A stretch of DNA of 64,000 nucleotides from Streptomyces sp. NRRL F-5630 (lineage in GTDB: Bacteria; Actinomycetota; Actinomycetes; Streptomycetales; Streptomycetaceae). The notes beneath the pieces were generated by a model, which ran no database searches, was not told where the DNA came from, and was given only the letters and a program-made list of their open reading frames with translations. Where the stretch lies: the NCBI RefSeq assembly GCF_000719475.1, contig NZ_JOGO01000019.1:61827-125826 (forward strand). Direction: 5' to 3'. The position numbers were made by a program, and so were the translations under genes. Shown here piece after piece: positions 54,910 to 63,642 of the stretch (positions are counted from its first letter, which is position 1; the number at the start of each line of letters is the position of its first letter).

Positions 54910-55044
54910 TCAGCGGACGGGCCGGCCCGTCGCCCCGCACACGCGCAGGAGGTCGATGTGGAGCCTGCGGGTGAGAGTGCGGCGCCGGGGGCGTACGGGC
55001 GCGGGGGAGCGGTCGGCGAAGCGCGTGGCCAGTACTCCGGACAT
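54910..55044 (-). CDS. Leader peptide (HIDLLR type) upstream of the GST-like gene
   Basis: 44 codons, ATG preceded by GGGGAGGGGTGGG. The end reads RRLHIDLLRVCGATGRPVR, matching the R-H-[VI]-D-L-x-R core of the small leader peptides annotated in streptomycetes upstream of sulphur- and thiol-related genes. Family knowledge: such leader peptides have been linked to cysteine-responsive attenuation in actinobacteria; here one Cys codon follows the core. It ends 93 bases before the GST-like start on the same strand. The 300 bases upstream (55045-55341) show no other gene. Confidence 0.72.
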   Translation of the reverse strand: MSGVLATRFADRSPAPVRPRRRTLTRRLHIDLLRVCGATGRPVR

Positions 55045-55341
55045 GGCACCCACCCCTCCCCGGCCACCCCGCGGGGGCCGCGCTTGTCCCGCCGCCATGG
55101 CGGGACCAGGTCGTCACCCGGGGCACCCCATCGCGGTCGAAGGGTTGCCTGTCAGCGGGCCGGGGCCGATGAACCGCACGCGGGACGAGCCGCGCGGGCG
55201 CTGACGATCGTGACCGTCCCCCTCAGTGTCACGGCGCCGCGACGGACCGTCAAGACGGCGTCCGTACGGCGGACCCCGGCGGGCCGGGCCCCGGCGGACC
55301 GGCCCCCGGCGGCGTGGCCCCGGCCGGGCGGCGTTCGCCGT

Positions 55342-55902
55342 TCAGCCCCCGAACTCCCGCGCCAGCAGCCCGTACACGAACTCGTCGCCCCACTCACCCT
55401 CCCGCAGGTCGTTCTCCACCAAGTGGGCCTCGCGGCGCATACCGAGGCGTTCGCAGACGCGGACGGAGGCGGTGTTCTCCGTGTCGACACGGGCGTGGAC
55501 ACGGTGGGCGTTCAGGGTGGTGAAGGCGAGGCCCGCCAGGGCACGCGCCGCTTCGGTCGCGTAGCCGTGGCCCACCGCTCCCGGGTGGAGGGACCACCCG
55601 ATCTCCGCCTGCCGGGCGCGTCGGTCGCGCAGATTCAGGCTCACCTCGCCTGCGAGCGCGGGGACGCCCGGAGTGGGCGCCACCGGGCAGACCGCGAGCA
55701 GGACGCGGTCGCCCTCCCTCTCCCAAGCGGCCCCCACGGCGATCACGGCCTCGCACTCGCCGCGCGTGCGGGGCGGGCGGTACAGATAGCGCGCGACCTC
55801 CGGCAGGCGCTGGTAGGCATACATCGCGTCGGTGTCCTCCGGCGTGAAGGGGCGCAGGGTCAGGCGCGGGGTGCGCAGGGGGAGAGCGGCGAGGAGTTCC
55901 AC
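55342..55902 (-). CDS. GNAT-family N-acetyltransferase (RimJ/RimL type)
   Basis: 186 residues from the GTG at 55902, 8 bases after a CCGGAG site; codons further upstream are Arg/Gly-rich and unlikely to be translated. Starts LLAALPLRTPRLTLRPFTPE and carries the acetyl-CoA motif as EIGWSLHPGAVGHGYATEAA, then NAHRVHARVDTENTASVRVC and ERLGMRREAHLVENDLREGE, all RimJ/RimL features. It transfers acetyl groups to an amine such as a protein N-terminus, an antibiotic or a metabolite. No neighbour indicates the substrate. Confidence 0.9.
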   Translation of the reverse strand: MELLAALPLRTPRLTLRPFTPEDTDAMYAYQRLPEVARYLYRPPRTRGECEAVIAVGAAWEREGDRVLLAVCPVAPTPGVPALAGEVSLNLRDRRARQAEIGWSLHPGAVGHGYATEAARALAGLAFTTLNAHRVHARVDTENTASVRVCERLGMRREAHLVENDLREGEWGDEFVYGLLAREFGG

Positions 55903-56653
55903 GGGACGACTCCGGAGTCGGGAACGGACGGCCCCCCCCGATCCTTCGACCCGAACCCTTCCCGAGCAACCGCAATTCCGCCGCGCCCCGCCGCACGCCC
56001 GGCCACCGCGCCAACCACCCGACTCCTCCCGCACCTCCGCCGCCGACCCCGCCACCGGCCGACACCGGGCGGCCGGCCCTGACCGTGGGGAGAGGGACAC
56101 GCCTCCTGGGCCCGGAGGAACCCACGCGAACCTGCCCGACCGGCTTCAGGGGGCCGAGGAACAAGGGTGGCTCGGCGGGCTCGAAGCGATCTGGGCCAGA
56201 GGCTCCTGCGCGACGAGCACGCCACCGACGACGAGGAACAGCCCTCGCCCCGGCAGCCGGGGAGGGGTCCCTCCCCGTCGGCGCGCTACATCCTCGCCGC
56301 GGCGAAGCGGGCGCGAGTGGCGAGACCGCTCCGCGCGGTCCGGTTACCGGGCCCCTCCGCACACCGGCGGGCGGCAGCCGCGAGGCCACGGCCGGGGCTG
56401 TGCCCCCTTGCTCACAGTGCCGCTGGTCGAGCCATGAGCGGAATCTCCAGCGGCAGGGAGACCGTCGTGCTTGAGGTGCCGGTGCGGCGGAAACGCGGGT
56501 TCAGCTCAGTTCCAGCACGCCCACTGTTTGGTCTCCGCTGGTCTCTCCGGTCCGGGCCTCGGCGTGAAGCTGTCGGCGACGCCTGAACTTCCGACAGAAG
56601 TGCACGACAGGCACGCTCCACGTTGATGGCCTGGTGCCGACCCCGACCCCACC
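55903..56653. other. Intergenic region, no gene recognised
   Basis: About 750 bases. Several frames are open because of G/C content, but none has a convincing ribosome-binding site, codon bias and similarity together. A minus-strand stretch near 56540-56640 reads INVERACRALLSEVQASP, which has a protein-like pattern but ends quickly; it may be a relic. No repeat or RNA gene seen. Confidence 0.4.
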
Positions 56654-57418
56654 TCAGGCCGGTTTGCGCCACACGGAGATGTGCTTCGTGGAGTCCTGGG
56701 TGAACGGAGACCCGTCCCAGTCCGCGACGCGACGTTCCCGTTCGAGCCCAGCGATCCGCGCCATCAGGTCGAGCTCCGCCGGCCACGCGTACCGGTGCTG
56801 GGAGCTGCCACGGCGGTAGCGGCCGTCTTCACCGTCGCGGGTGAGGTGGTGCGAGACGAGAAGCTGCTCGACCAGGTCGAAGGTGTCGAAGCCGAGATGC
56901 CGGTCGGAGACATCGAACGGCACCGCGACCTGCCCCGGCGGCAGGAATCGCAGGGGCGGCACGCCCAGCTCGATGACGAACCGGCCGCCAGGCGTCAGGT
57001 GACGTGCGGCGTTGCGGAAGCACTCGACTTGCTCGTCCTGCGTGAGGAGGTTCGTGATCGTGTTGTAGACGAGATAGACCAGGGTGAACTCACCGGGGAC
57101 GACGGTCGTGGCCATGTCTCCGATGACGACGGGGAGCATGTTTTCGTCGATCTTGCGTCGCAGGACCGCTGCCATGTGCTCGGACAGCTCGATGCCCACC
57201 ACGGGTACGCCGCGTTCCCGGAGCGGAATGCCCACTCGTCCGGTTCCGACGGCGAACTCGAGTGCCCGGCCGTCTCCGGCGAGTTCGGCGAGGAAGGCGA
57301 GAGTCGGTCCGAGAGCGGCAGCCGAGGACGATTCGGCTTCATCGGCGTCGTAGCGGTCGGCGGTCGCGCGGGTCCACAGTTCGCTGCTCGTCACGGGTTC
57401 CACTGTGCCGGGTGCCAT
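56654..57418 (-). CDS. Class I SAM-dependent methyltransferase
   Basis: 254 residues. The SAM-binding glycine loop is ALEFAVGTGRVGIPLRERGV, followed by VVGIELSEHMAAVLRRKIDE (acidic residue after beta-2), VVIGDMATTVVPGEFTLVYL and HLTPGGRFVIELGVPPLRFL. The C-terminal half has HHLTRDGEDGRYRRGSSQHR and YAWPAELDLMARIAGLERER, a form common among streptomycete small-molecule methyltransferases. Substrate unknown. It stands alone; codon use is somewhat less G/C-biased than its neighbours, which may mean later acquisition. Confidence 0.9.
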   Translation of the reverse strand: MAPGTVEPVTSSELWTRATADRYDADEAESSSAAALGPTLAFLAELAGDGRALEFAVGTGRVGIPLRERGVPVVGIELSEHMAAVLRRKIDENMLPVVIGDMATTVVPGEFTLVYLVYNTITNLLTQDEQVECFRNAARHLTPGGRFVIELGVPPLRFLPPGQVAVPFDVSDRHLGFDTFDLVEQLLVSHHLTRDGEDGRYRRGSSQHRYAWPAELDLMARIAGLERERRVADWDGSPFTQDSTKHISVWRKPA

Positions 57419-57648
57419 GGAGCGCTGTCGACGCGATTAAGGTCTCCGCTGCTCAGCGCGCACCGCCCGCGACTCGTTGTCGCCTGGCCGGGGCTTCGGT
57501 GGAACCGCTCCGCGCGCCGCATCGTCAGTCCCGGCTGGAGTCCCAGGCCACAGCCTCGATTCTCGTAGTGGTTGGCTCGGGGCCTGGCAGGCGACCCGCG
57601 AGGACGCGGCCCGCGCCCGGCTTCCTGGCACGAGCCCCGAGCCCCGAG

Positions 57649-57664
57649 CCCCCGTGCGCGGGGG
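57649..57664 (-). terminator. Hairpin after the GH4 gene
   Basis: CCCCCG-TGCG-CGGGGG, a 6-bp G/C stem 22 bases beyond the GH4 stop on the minus strand, next to further GGCC-rich pairing (57664-57682). Confidence 0.45.
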
Positions 57665-57685
57665 GCCGGCTTCGGGCCGGGCGGG

Positions 57686-58996
57686 TCAGCCGCCCAGGGT
57701 GACGCGCAGGGCGGGCTGGAGGTGGTCGGCGTGGGCGCGCACCATGTCGTCGCAGAGCTCCCAGATCCGCTCCACGGGCAGCGCGGCGGCAGTCGCCGGG
57801 TCGATCATCGCCGCGTGCCGCACGTGCCGCGGTTCGTCCTCCAGCGCGGCCCGCACCACCAGGTCGTTCATGCTCAGGTAGGCGCGGTTGAGCCCGGCCA
57901 ACTGCGGTGGCAGTGACCCGATGCGGGTGGGCTGCACACCCGAGGCGTCGACCAGGCACGGCACCTCCACCACTCCGGTGGCCGGGAGGTTGTCGATCAG
58001 GCCGTGGTTGGGCACGTTGCCGTAGACGGTGCGGGGCGTCCCGGTGGTGATGCTGTGGATGATCTGGGGGGCGTACTCCATGGTGCCCTCGACGGCCAGC
58101 GGCTCCCCGGCGGCCAGCGACGCCCGGGTCCTCTCGTACGCGGCCACGTTCTCCTCGACGATGCCGAGGTAGGCACCGACCGGCAGGCGCAGGCGCTCGA
58201 TCTCCTCGTCGTGGTGCAGGTACCAGGGCACGTACTCCGAGGAGTGCTCGCTCGTCTCGGTCGGGTAGTAGCCAAGCCGCCGGTACATGTCGACGCGGAC
58301 CCGGCGCCGCAACTGCTCGTCCCCGGCGACGAGCGCGTCCAGCCGCGGGTAGAGGTCGGCACCGCCGTGCCGCAGTTCCAGCAGCCACGCCTGGTGGTTG
58401 ACGCCGGCAGCCCGGTAGGTCACCTCCTGGTAGGGGACGCCCAGCAGGTCGGACAGGTCGCGGACGGTCCAGTACACCGAGTGGCACAGGCCCACCACCC
58501 GGGTCAGCCCGGTGGCCTCGGCGAGGTACTGCACGTTCATCGCCATCGGGTTGGTGTAGTTCAACAGCCATGCTCGCGGACAGAGTTCGGCGATGTCCTC
58601 GCCGAGGGAACGCAGGTGCGGGAAGGTGCGCAGCGCCCGGAAGACACCTCCGACACCGAGGGTGTCGCCGATGGTCTGGCGCAGGCCGTACCGGGCCGGG
58701 ATGTCGAAGTCCGTCCGGGTGGCCTCGCCCATCCCGATCTGGACGATGTTGATGACGAAGTCGGCGTCCACCAGCGATTCCCGCCGCTCCGCGTGAGCGG
58801 TGATCAGCGCCCGCGCACCGAGTTCCGCGGCGATGTGGCGCGCGGCGGACTCCGCGGTGGCCAGGCGTTCGCGGTCGATGTCGTGCAGTGAGATGTGCGC
58901 GTCCTTCAGTTCGGCGAAGGCGAAGAGGTCCGCGAGCAGGCCCTGGGTGAAGACGACGCTGCCGGCACCGATGAAGGCGATCTTGAGACGGGTCAT
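57686..58996 (-). CDS. GH4-family alpha-glycosidase (alpha-galactosidase MelA-like)
   Basis: 436 residues. NAD-binding loop KIAFIGAGSVVFTQGLLADL, acidic LHDIDRERL after it, TNPM in LLNYTNPMAMNVQYLAE, the metal-binding GLCHS and AGVNHQAWLLEL, and EYVPWYLHH. These are the GH4 marks, nearest to alpha-galactosidases and without the basic phosphate-binding signature of 6-phospho-glucosidases. GH4 enzymes need NAD+, Mn2+ and a reducing setting, so it acts in the cytoplasm on an imported disaccharide. Its start overlaps the kinase-like vestige by 4 bp and it follows an ABC importer, so it ends that operon. Confidence 0.92.
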   Translation of the reverse strand: MTRLKIAFIGAGSVVFTQGLLADLFAFAELKDAHISLHDIDRERLATAESAARHIAAELGARALITAHAERRESLVDADFVINIVQIGMGEATRTDFDIPARYGLRQTIGDTLGVGGVFRALRTFPHLRSLGEDIAELCPRAWLLNYTNPMAMNVQYLAEATGLTRVVGLCHSVYWTVRDLSDLLGVPYQEVTYRAAGVNHQAWLLELRHGGADLYPRLDALVAGDEQLRRRVRVDMYRRLGYYPTETSEHSSEYVPWYLHHDEEIERLRLPVGAYLGIVEENVAAYERTRASLAAGEPLAVEGTMEYAPQIIHSITTGTPRTVYGNVPNHGLIDNLPATGVVEVPCLVDASGVQPTRIGSLPPQLAGLNRAYLSMNDLVVRAALEDEPRHVRHAAMIDPATAAALPVERIWELCDDMVRAHADHLQPALRVTLGG

Positions 58997-59268
58997 GGCT
59001 GGTGCTCTCCGTTGCGGGTGATGTGGGCGAGGGACTCGTCCCGGTGGGTTGGGCCGGAGTGCCGCCGTGCGCGCGGGTGGAGGGCGCGCCGCAGGCGGCG
59101 GCGAAGGGCAGGGCGTCGGTGAGGGCGGGTCGGCCGGAAACCCGCGTCGAAGCTGTCCCGGCGCCCGAGGCGTCCGCGCTGCCCGAAGGCGAGCGGAGCG
59201 GTCAGTGGGGCGAGGAACAGGTCGGCGGTGGCGGCCCCGAGGACGAGGGCGTCGAAGGTGTGCGGCAT
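58993..59268 (-). pseudogene. Vestige resembling a sugar-kinase N-terminus
   Basis: The frame opens MPHTFDALVLGAATADLFLA, which resembles the first strand of PfkB/ribokinase-like sugar kinases (FDxLVLGxAxxDxFL). After about 30 residues it turns into Arg/Pro/His-rich sequence with no kinase motif: no GG-repeat and no DTxGAGD. It is 91 codons long against about 300 for the family and ends by overlapping the GH4 start (ATGA). Likely a kinase gene gutted by an internal deletion, though a genuine small protein cannot be excluded. It lies 34 bases after the permease gene, where a kinase would fit the pathway. Confidence 0.55.
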
Positions 59269-59302
59269 TTCGGCTTCCCCAGGGGGTGGTGAGGCGGTCG
59301 GG

Positions 59303-60196
59303 TCAGCCCTTGAGGCCGCTGGAGGTGACGGAGCGGATGAACGCCTTCTGCGCTCCGAGGAAGGCGAGGAGGACCGGCAGCACCGTGACCACGTTGCCGG
59401 CCATCACCGCCGACCACTGGGTGTGGTGCTGCCCCTGGAAGGTGGTCAGCCCCAACTGGAGCGTGTACTGCGTGTCGTGGTTGATGGCGATCAGCGGCCA
59501 GGTCAGGTCGTTCCAGGTGGACAGGAACGTCAGTACGGCCACGGTGCTGAGGGCCGGACGCGACAGCGGCAGCACGATGCGCAGAAGCACCCGCAAGCGG
59601 GAGCAACCGTCGATCCAGGCGGCCTCCTCCAGCTCCCGCGGAAGCGAGAGGAAGAACTGCCGCAGCAGGAACACCGCGAACGGCGTGACCAGGGAGGGCA
59701 CGATCAGCGCGCCCAGGGTGTCGATGAGGCCGAGGCGCTTCATCACGAGGAAGGTGGGGATCATCGTCAGCTGGAACGGGATCGCCATCGTGGCCAGCAT
59801 CAGCACGAGCAGCGTCCGGGAGCCCGCGAACCGCATCCGGGCGAAGGCATAGCCGCCGAGGGCGCCGAACAGCAGGTTGGTGGCGACGGCCACCGCGGAG
59901 ACGATCGCCGAGTTCAGCAGCCAGCGCGAGAACATGGCGTTGCCGAGCACGTAGCGGTACCCGTCCAGGTCGATGCCCGAGGGCCACAGCGCCGGCGGGA
60001 ACCGGTTGATCTCCGCGTCGCTCATCACGGAGCTGAGCAGCACCCACCCCAGCGGCAGCGCGAAGAGCAGGCCCAGCGGTGCGAGCAACAGGTGCCACCC
60101 GCTGAACGGCAGGCGCCGTCGACGCCCGGCGGTGGGCGCGGCCGGCTGAGTGGCGGGGCGCTGGTCCGGCTTGGCAGGTGCCGTCACGGCCGTCAC
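59303..60196 (-). CDS. Carbohydrate ABC importer permease, MalG type
   Basis: 297 residues from a GTG overlapping the stop of the other permease gene. Six helices; the EAA loop reads ELEEAAWIDGCSRLRVLLRI followed by VLPLSRPAL. Other family segments: LLNSAIVSAVAVATNLLFGA, YAFARMRFAGSRTLLVLMLA, IPTFLVMKRLGLIDT. The N-terminal 30 residues are Pro/Ala/Arg-rich. It forms the membrane channel with the MalF-type subunit; the ATPase is not encoded here and is probably the shared MsiK-type ATPase of streptomycetes. Confidence 0.94.
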   Translation of the reverse strand: MTAVTAPAKPDQRPATQPAAPTAGRRRRLPFSGWHLLLAPLGLLFALPLGWVLLSSVMSDAEINRFPPALWPSGIDLDGYRYVLGNAMFSRWLLNSAIVSAVAVATNLLFGALGGYAFARMRFAGSRTLLVLMLATMAIPFQLTMIPTFLVMKRLGLIDTLGALIVPSLVTPFAVFLLRQFFLSLPRELEEAAWIDGCSRLRVLLRIVLPLSRPALSTVAVLTFLSTWNDLTWPLIAINHDTQYTLQLGLTTFQGQHHTQWSAVMAGNVVTVLPVLLAFLGAQKAFIRSVTSSGLKG

Positions 60197-61143
60197 GAGG
60201 TGGCTCCCTGGGTGCGGTGGCGCTTCCGGCCGCGCACGACGCGCAGGGACACGGCGATCACGAGAAGCGCCAGGGCGAGGACGTAGGCGGCAGCCGCCCC
60301 GTAACCGGCGGTGAAGTTCCTGAACGCCTGCTCCCAGATGAAGTAGACGATCACGGTCGTCGAGCCGAGCGGCCCGCCCTTGGTGGTCACGTACACCAGG
60401 TCGAAGACCTGGAGCGACTCGATCGTCTGCCACAGCAGCAGGAACACGCCGACCGGGGTGAGGGTGGGCAGCGTGACGTGGCGCAACAGGCCGGCCCGCC
60501 CCGCGCCATCCAACCGCCCGGCTTCCAGGAGTTCCTGCGGGACGTCCTGGAGCGCGGCGAGGAAGACCACGACGCAGAACCCTGTGCCGCTCCACAACGT
60601 GATGGCGATCAGGACGAACAGGGCCTGCGAGGGATCGGTGAGGAAACCCTGCGGGGAGATGCCCAGGTGGTGCAGGACCGCGTTGGCGGCACCGAACTGC
60701 GGGTCGAAGACGAAGGAGAACAGCACACCCTGCGCGGTGGCCGAGACCACGAAGGGGACGAAGAAGAGGGTGCGGTAGAGGCCGACGAACCTGATGCGCC
60801 GGTTCAGCGCCAGCGCCAGCACCAGTCCGAGACCGAGGCTTAGCGGCACGTACGCCCCGGTGTACAGCAGCGTGTTGCGCACGGCCTGCCCGAAGTGCGG
60901 GTCCTGCGCCAGCGCCCGGTAGTTGTCCAGCCCCACCCAGCGGCTCGGCGTCACCAGGTCGTCGGCCTGGAAGGACAGCAGGAGCGACCACAGGACCGGG
61001 ACCACGCTGAGACCGACGATGACCAGCACGGCGGGGGAGACGAACGCCCACGCGGTGGCCGCATCGCCACGGCGCCGACGGCGCAGCGCGCGCCGGTCGC
61101 GGTCGGCGTCGGTCAAGGTGAGCGGCGCGGGAAGACGCGGCAT
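60193..61143 (-). CDS. Carbohydrate ABC importer permease, MalF type
   Basis: 316 residues. A basic N-terminus ([16 protein letters not shown]) precedes six helices (AWAFVSPAVLVIVGLSVVPV first). EAA loop: QELLEAGRLDGAGRAGLLRH then VTLPTLTPVGVF. FDLVYVTTKGGPLGSTTVIV is the usual motif before the last helices. It begins 10 bases after the binding-protein gene and overlaps the MalG-type gene by 4 bp. Confidence 0.94.
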   Translation of the reverse strand: MPRLPAPLTLTDADRDRRALRRRRRGDAATAWAFVSPAVLVIVGLSVVPVLWSLLLSFQADDLVTPSRWVGLDNYRALAQDPHFGQAVRNTLLYTGAYVPLSLGLGLVLALALNRRIRFVGLYRTLFFVPFVVSATAQGVLFSFVFDPQFGAANAVLHHLGISPQGFLTDPSQALFVLIAITLWSGTGFCVVVFLAALQDVPQELLEAGRLDGAGRAGLLRHVTLPTLTPVGVFLLLWQTIESLQVFDLVYVTTKGGPLGSTTVIVYFIWEQAFRNFTAGYGAAAAYVLALALLVIAVSLRVVRGRKRHRTQGATS

Positions 61144-61153
61144 ACGGGGCTCC

Positions 61154-62482
61154 TCAACGCGGGATGATCAGGGCGGCGTCGGCTCTCGCCGCGCAGGCGC
61201 GCAACGCCTGGGCCGGGGTGTTCCTGCCGAGCAGCACCCCGACGATGGCCTGCCCCAGGGCCTGCGAGATCTGCGGGTAGGCCGGGTGCACCGGCCGTAC
61301 CCGGGCCGACTCCAGGGCCCGCGTGAAGACCGACAGCCCCTCGGTCTCCGCCGCGTGGTGCTGCCAGCCCGGCAGTGCCTGGCTGCGCCGGCTCAGCGGC
61401 AGGCTCCCGGCTTCCACGTCCCACCGGACGTCCTGCGCCGGTTGGGTCAGCCAGCTCACGAAGGTGCGGGCCGCCGCGACCCGGGCGCTCCCGTTGTCGA
61501 AGACCGTCCAGGTGTCCGGGCCGGAGATGGTCACCGGCCGGCCGCTGATGCTGGGCAGCGGCGCCACGTGGTATTCCACTCCGGCCTGCCGGATGTCGGG
61601 GAGCTGCCAGGGCCCGGTCGGCACCATCGCCATGCGGCCGGACTGGAACACCTGGTAGAGCTGCTCGCTGCCCGTCTTGGGATCGATGTAGACGCTGCGG
61701 TCCCGGGCGAGCGCCTGGACCACCTCCAGTGCCCGAACGCCGGTGTCCCCGAAGCCGATGTGCCGGCCGTCCTCGGAGATCACCTCGCCGCCGAGGTCCC
61801 AGATCATCGGCCACAGCCGCCACACGGTGTCCTCGTCGCCGGTGCCCGGCCAGCCGGTGCCGAACCTGCCGCCCGCGGAGTCGGTGAGCCTGCGCGCGGT
61901 GGCGACGAACTCCTCCCAGGTCCAGCCGGGCTCGGGCAGCGGCACCCCGGCCTCCTGGAAGAGCCGGGTGTTGCAGACCACCGCAAGGGAGTCCACGACC
62001 GCGGGGGCGGCCCGGACCCGGCCATTGAGAGTGACCGCCTCGCGGGCCGGCGCCCAGTAGTTGCGCCACGGCGTGGGTCCACTGTTCATCTGGGCGGTCA
62101 GATCCACGACCTGGGGGCTGCGGGCCACGCTCGCCAGGTCGGACCCGAAGACGTACGCGATGTCGGGGTACGCGCCGGCGGCGAGAGCCGCGGTGACCTT
62201 CTGCAGCATCGCGTCCGAGAGAGCCCCGCCGCCGAGATCGACGCGGATGTGCGGGTGGGTGCGCTCGAACTCGGCGACCAGCCGCCGGATGGCAGCCGCT
62301 GCGGTGTCGGTCTGGCCGTGCCATATCTCCAGCACGACCCGGCCGTCGGCGTCCACCCCGGCCGTGGTGCCGGCGGCGCAGCCGGCCAGGGCCCCGCCGG
62401 TCGCGGTGAGCGCCAGCGCGCCGCCGCCGCGCAGGAGGCCGCGACGGGAGGGCCGGGCGACCGTGCGGGGGACTGCTGCCAT
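61154..62482 (-). CDS. Sugar-binding lipoprotein of ABC importer (family 1)
   Basis: 442 residues. Twin-arginine-like start RPSRRGLLRGGGALALTATG with lipobox GALAGC. The mature chain has VVLEIWHGQTDTAAAAIRRL, TLNGRVRAAPAVVDSLAVVC, NTRLFQEAGVPLPEPGWTWE and FQSGRMAMVPTGPWQLPDIR, the standard pattern of oligosaccharide-binding proteins. It gives the importer its specificity; the linked GH114 and GH4 genes point to alpha-galactosamine/galactose oligosaccharides. First gene of the importer operon, 195 bases after the GH114 gene. Confidence 0.93.
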   Translation of the reverse strand: MAAVPRTVARPSRRGLLRGGGALALTATGGALAGCAAGTTAGVDADGRVVLEIWHGQTDTAAAAIRRLVAEFERTHPHIRVDLGGGALSDAMLQKVTAALAAGAYPDIAYVFGSDLASVARSPQVVDLTAQMNSGPTPWRNYWAPAREAVTLNGRVRAAPAVVDSLAVVCNTRLFQEAGVPLPEPGWTWEEFVATARRLTDSAGGRFGTGWPGTGDEDTVWRLWPMIWDLGGEVISEDGRHIGFGDTGVRALEVVQALARDRSVYIDPKTGSEQLYQVFQSGRMAMVPTGPWQLPDIRQAGVEYHVAPLPSISGRPVTISGPDTWTVFDNGSARVAAARTFVSWLTQPAQDVRWDVEAGSLPLSRRSQALPGWQHHAAETEGLSVFTRALESARVRPVHPAYPQISQALGQAIVGVLLGRNTPAQALRACAARADAALIIPR

Positions 62483-62664
62483 CGGAAACCTCCAGGAGAG
62501 CGGACGTCCCGGTCCACCACGTCACGGCCACCGGGCCGGCCGACCCGTCAGGACCCGGTGCGCCGGGTCCGGGGCAGCTCGGGAGGCGGCCCGGTGACCG
62601 CCCGGAGCCCGCCGCGCGGGTGGGCCCCGGGGCGGGTCGCCGCGATGCCGTCCGGCGGGACGGC

Positions 62665-62679
62665 GACCGGTAACCGGTC
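62665..62679. promoter_or_regulatory. Palindrome between the GH114 and importer genes
   Basis: GACCGGTAACCGGTC is a perfect inverted repeat around a central A, overlapping the last codons of GH114 and lying 183 bases before the binding-protein start. Could be an operator for the importer operon or part of a terminator; no regulator is encoded nearby. Confidence 0.4.
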
Positions 62680-63499
62680 AGCAGGTCTGACGTACGTAAC
62701 CGCTGCTGCCGATGGGGGAGACGTCCAGGTCGCGGCGGACGATGCTCAGCTCGTCGCCCCACCCGGAGCAGGCCTTGGACAGACCGCCGGCCGTGTACTC
62801 GATCACGATGACGTGGTCGTCGAAGGCGTCGGTGTAGTCCCCGCACTCGTCCCAGGTGCCGCACTCCTCGGCGATGGCGAAGTCGAGGCCGTTGGCCACC
62901 CGGTTGCCGGCCAGCTCCGACGTGTTCTTCTGCGCGATGGCCAGCCCCTTCGCGTGGGCGTGCGCGGAGAGCAGCTTGATGTACGCCTGGGCCTGGCCCT
63001 TGGTCAACAGCTTGTCCGAGCGGCTGTAGCTGTCGTAGTTGTCGGGCTCCACGGCGTTGAAGCCCTTGGAGGCACACGTGTCGATCAGGGCGTTGATCTT
63101 CGAGGCCACCCGCTGCTGCTTGGCGGCGGTGCGCACGTCCAGCAGCGCCTCACCCCAGCCGTCGTCGTAGACGATCTCACCGTCGTCGTCGCGCAGCAGC
63201 AGGTCGGAGTCCCAGTCGCCCTCGGCACCGGGCTGGGCCTGGAAGGCGTTGACGTAGCAGATGTTGTACTTGCCGGCGGCCGGGGAGTCCGAGTGGTCAC
63301 GGCTCACGACATCGACCCCGGCGGGCGGGGTGTAGGCGCCGCCGATCTGGTAGTCGAATCCGGCGTGCGCGGGGGGAAGCGTCACCTCGGCCGACGCCGC
63401 CGAGGCGGCGGACGGAGTGGCCAGGGAGGCCATGAGGGCGGCCGTGCCGATCGCGGCAAGGCTCAGGAACCTCCGGTGACGAACGGAAGCAAGGCTCAT
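62678..63499 (-). CDS. Secreted GH114 endo-alpha-1,4-polygalactosaminidase-like enzyme
   Basis: 273 residues. Signal peptide RFLSLAAIGTAALMASLATP followed by SAASA. The mature protein is a single GH114 TIM-barrel: HAGFDYQIGGAYTPPAGVDV, VVSRDHSDSPAAGKYNICYV, NAFQAQPG, CASKGFNAVEPDNYDSYSRS, AIAQKNTSELAGNR and HVIVIEYTAGG. The Asp in VEPDN and the Glu in VIEY sit where the catalytic acid pair of GH114 lies. The family cleaves alpha-1,4-galactosamine polymers, as in fungal galactosaminogalactan. Expressed from the promoter at 63643-63671 and linked to the importer and GH4 genes on the same strand. Confidence 0.9.
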   Translation of the reverse strand: MSLASVRHRRFLSLAAIGTAALMASLATPSAASAASAEVTLPPAHAGFDYQIGGAYTPPAGVDVVSRDHSDSPAAGKYNICYVNAFQAQPGAEGDWDSDLLLRDDDGEIVYDDGWGEALLDVRTAAKQQRVASKINALIDTCASKGFNAVEPDNYDSYSRSDKLLTKGQAQAYIKLLSAHAHAKGLAIAQKNTSELAGNRVANGLDFAIAEECGTWDECGDYTDAFDDHVIVIEYTAGGLSKACSGWGDELSIVRRDLDVSPIGSSGYVRQTC

Positions 63500-63642
63500 C
63501 GACGAGCTCCATGTGGGGGGGCACGTCCCCGCCTCGGACCGGGGGGAAGTGGTCCTGGCGACTCAGTCCGGACTCGTGGCGCAACGCCATCCACCGGCTA
63601 GGCGTACCTCTGCGTCGCGCGGTGCCCGGCGACGTCCTCTGG

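Noticed and set aside
54655..56082. 475-codon plus-strand frame across the GST-like/GNAT region
   Set aside because: Overlaps the antisense of two recognised genes and a leader peptide; low-complexity content only.
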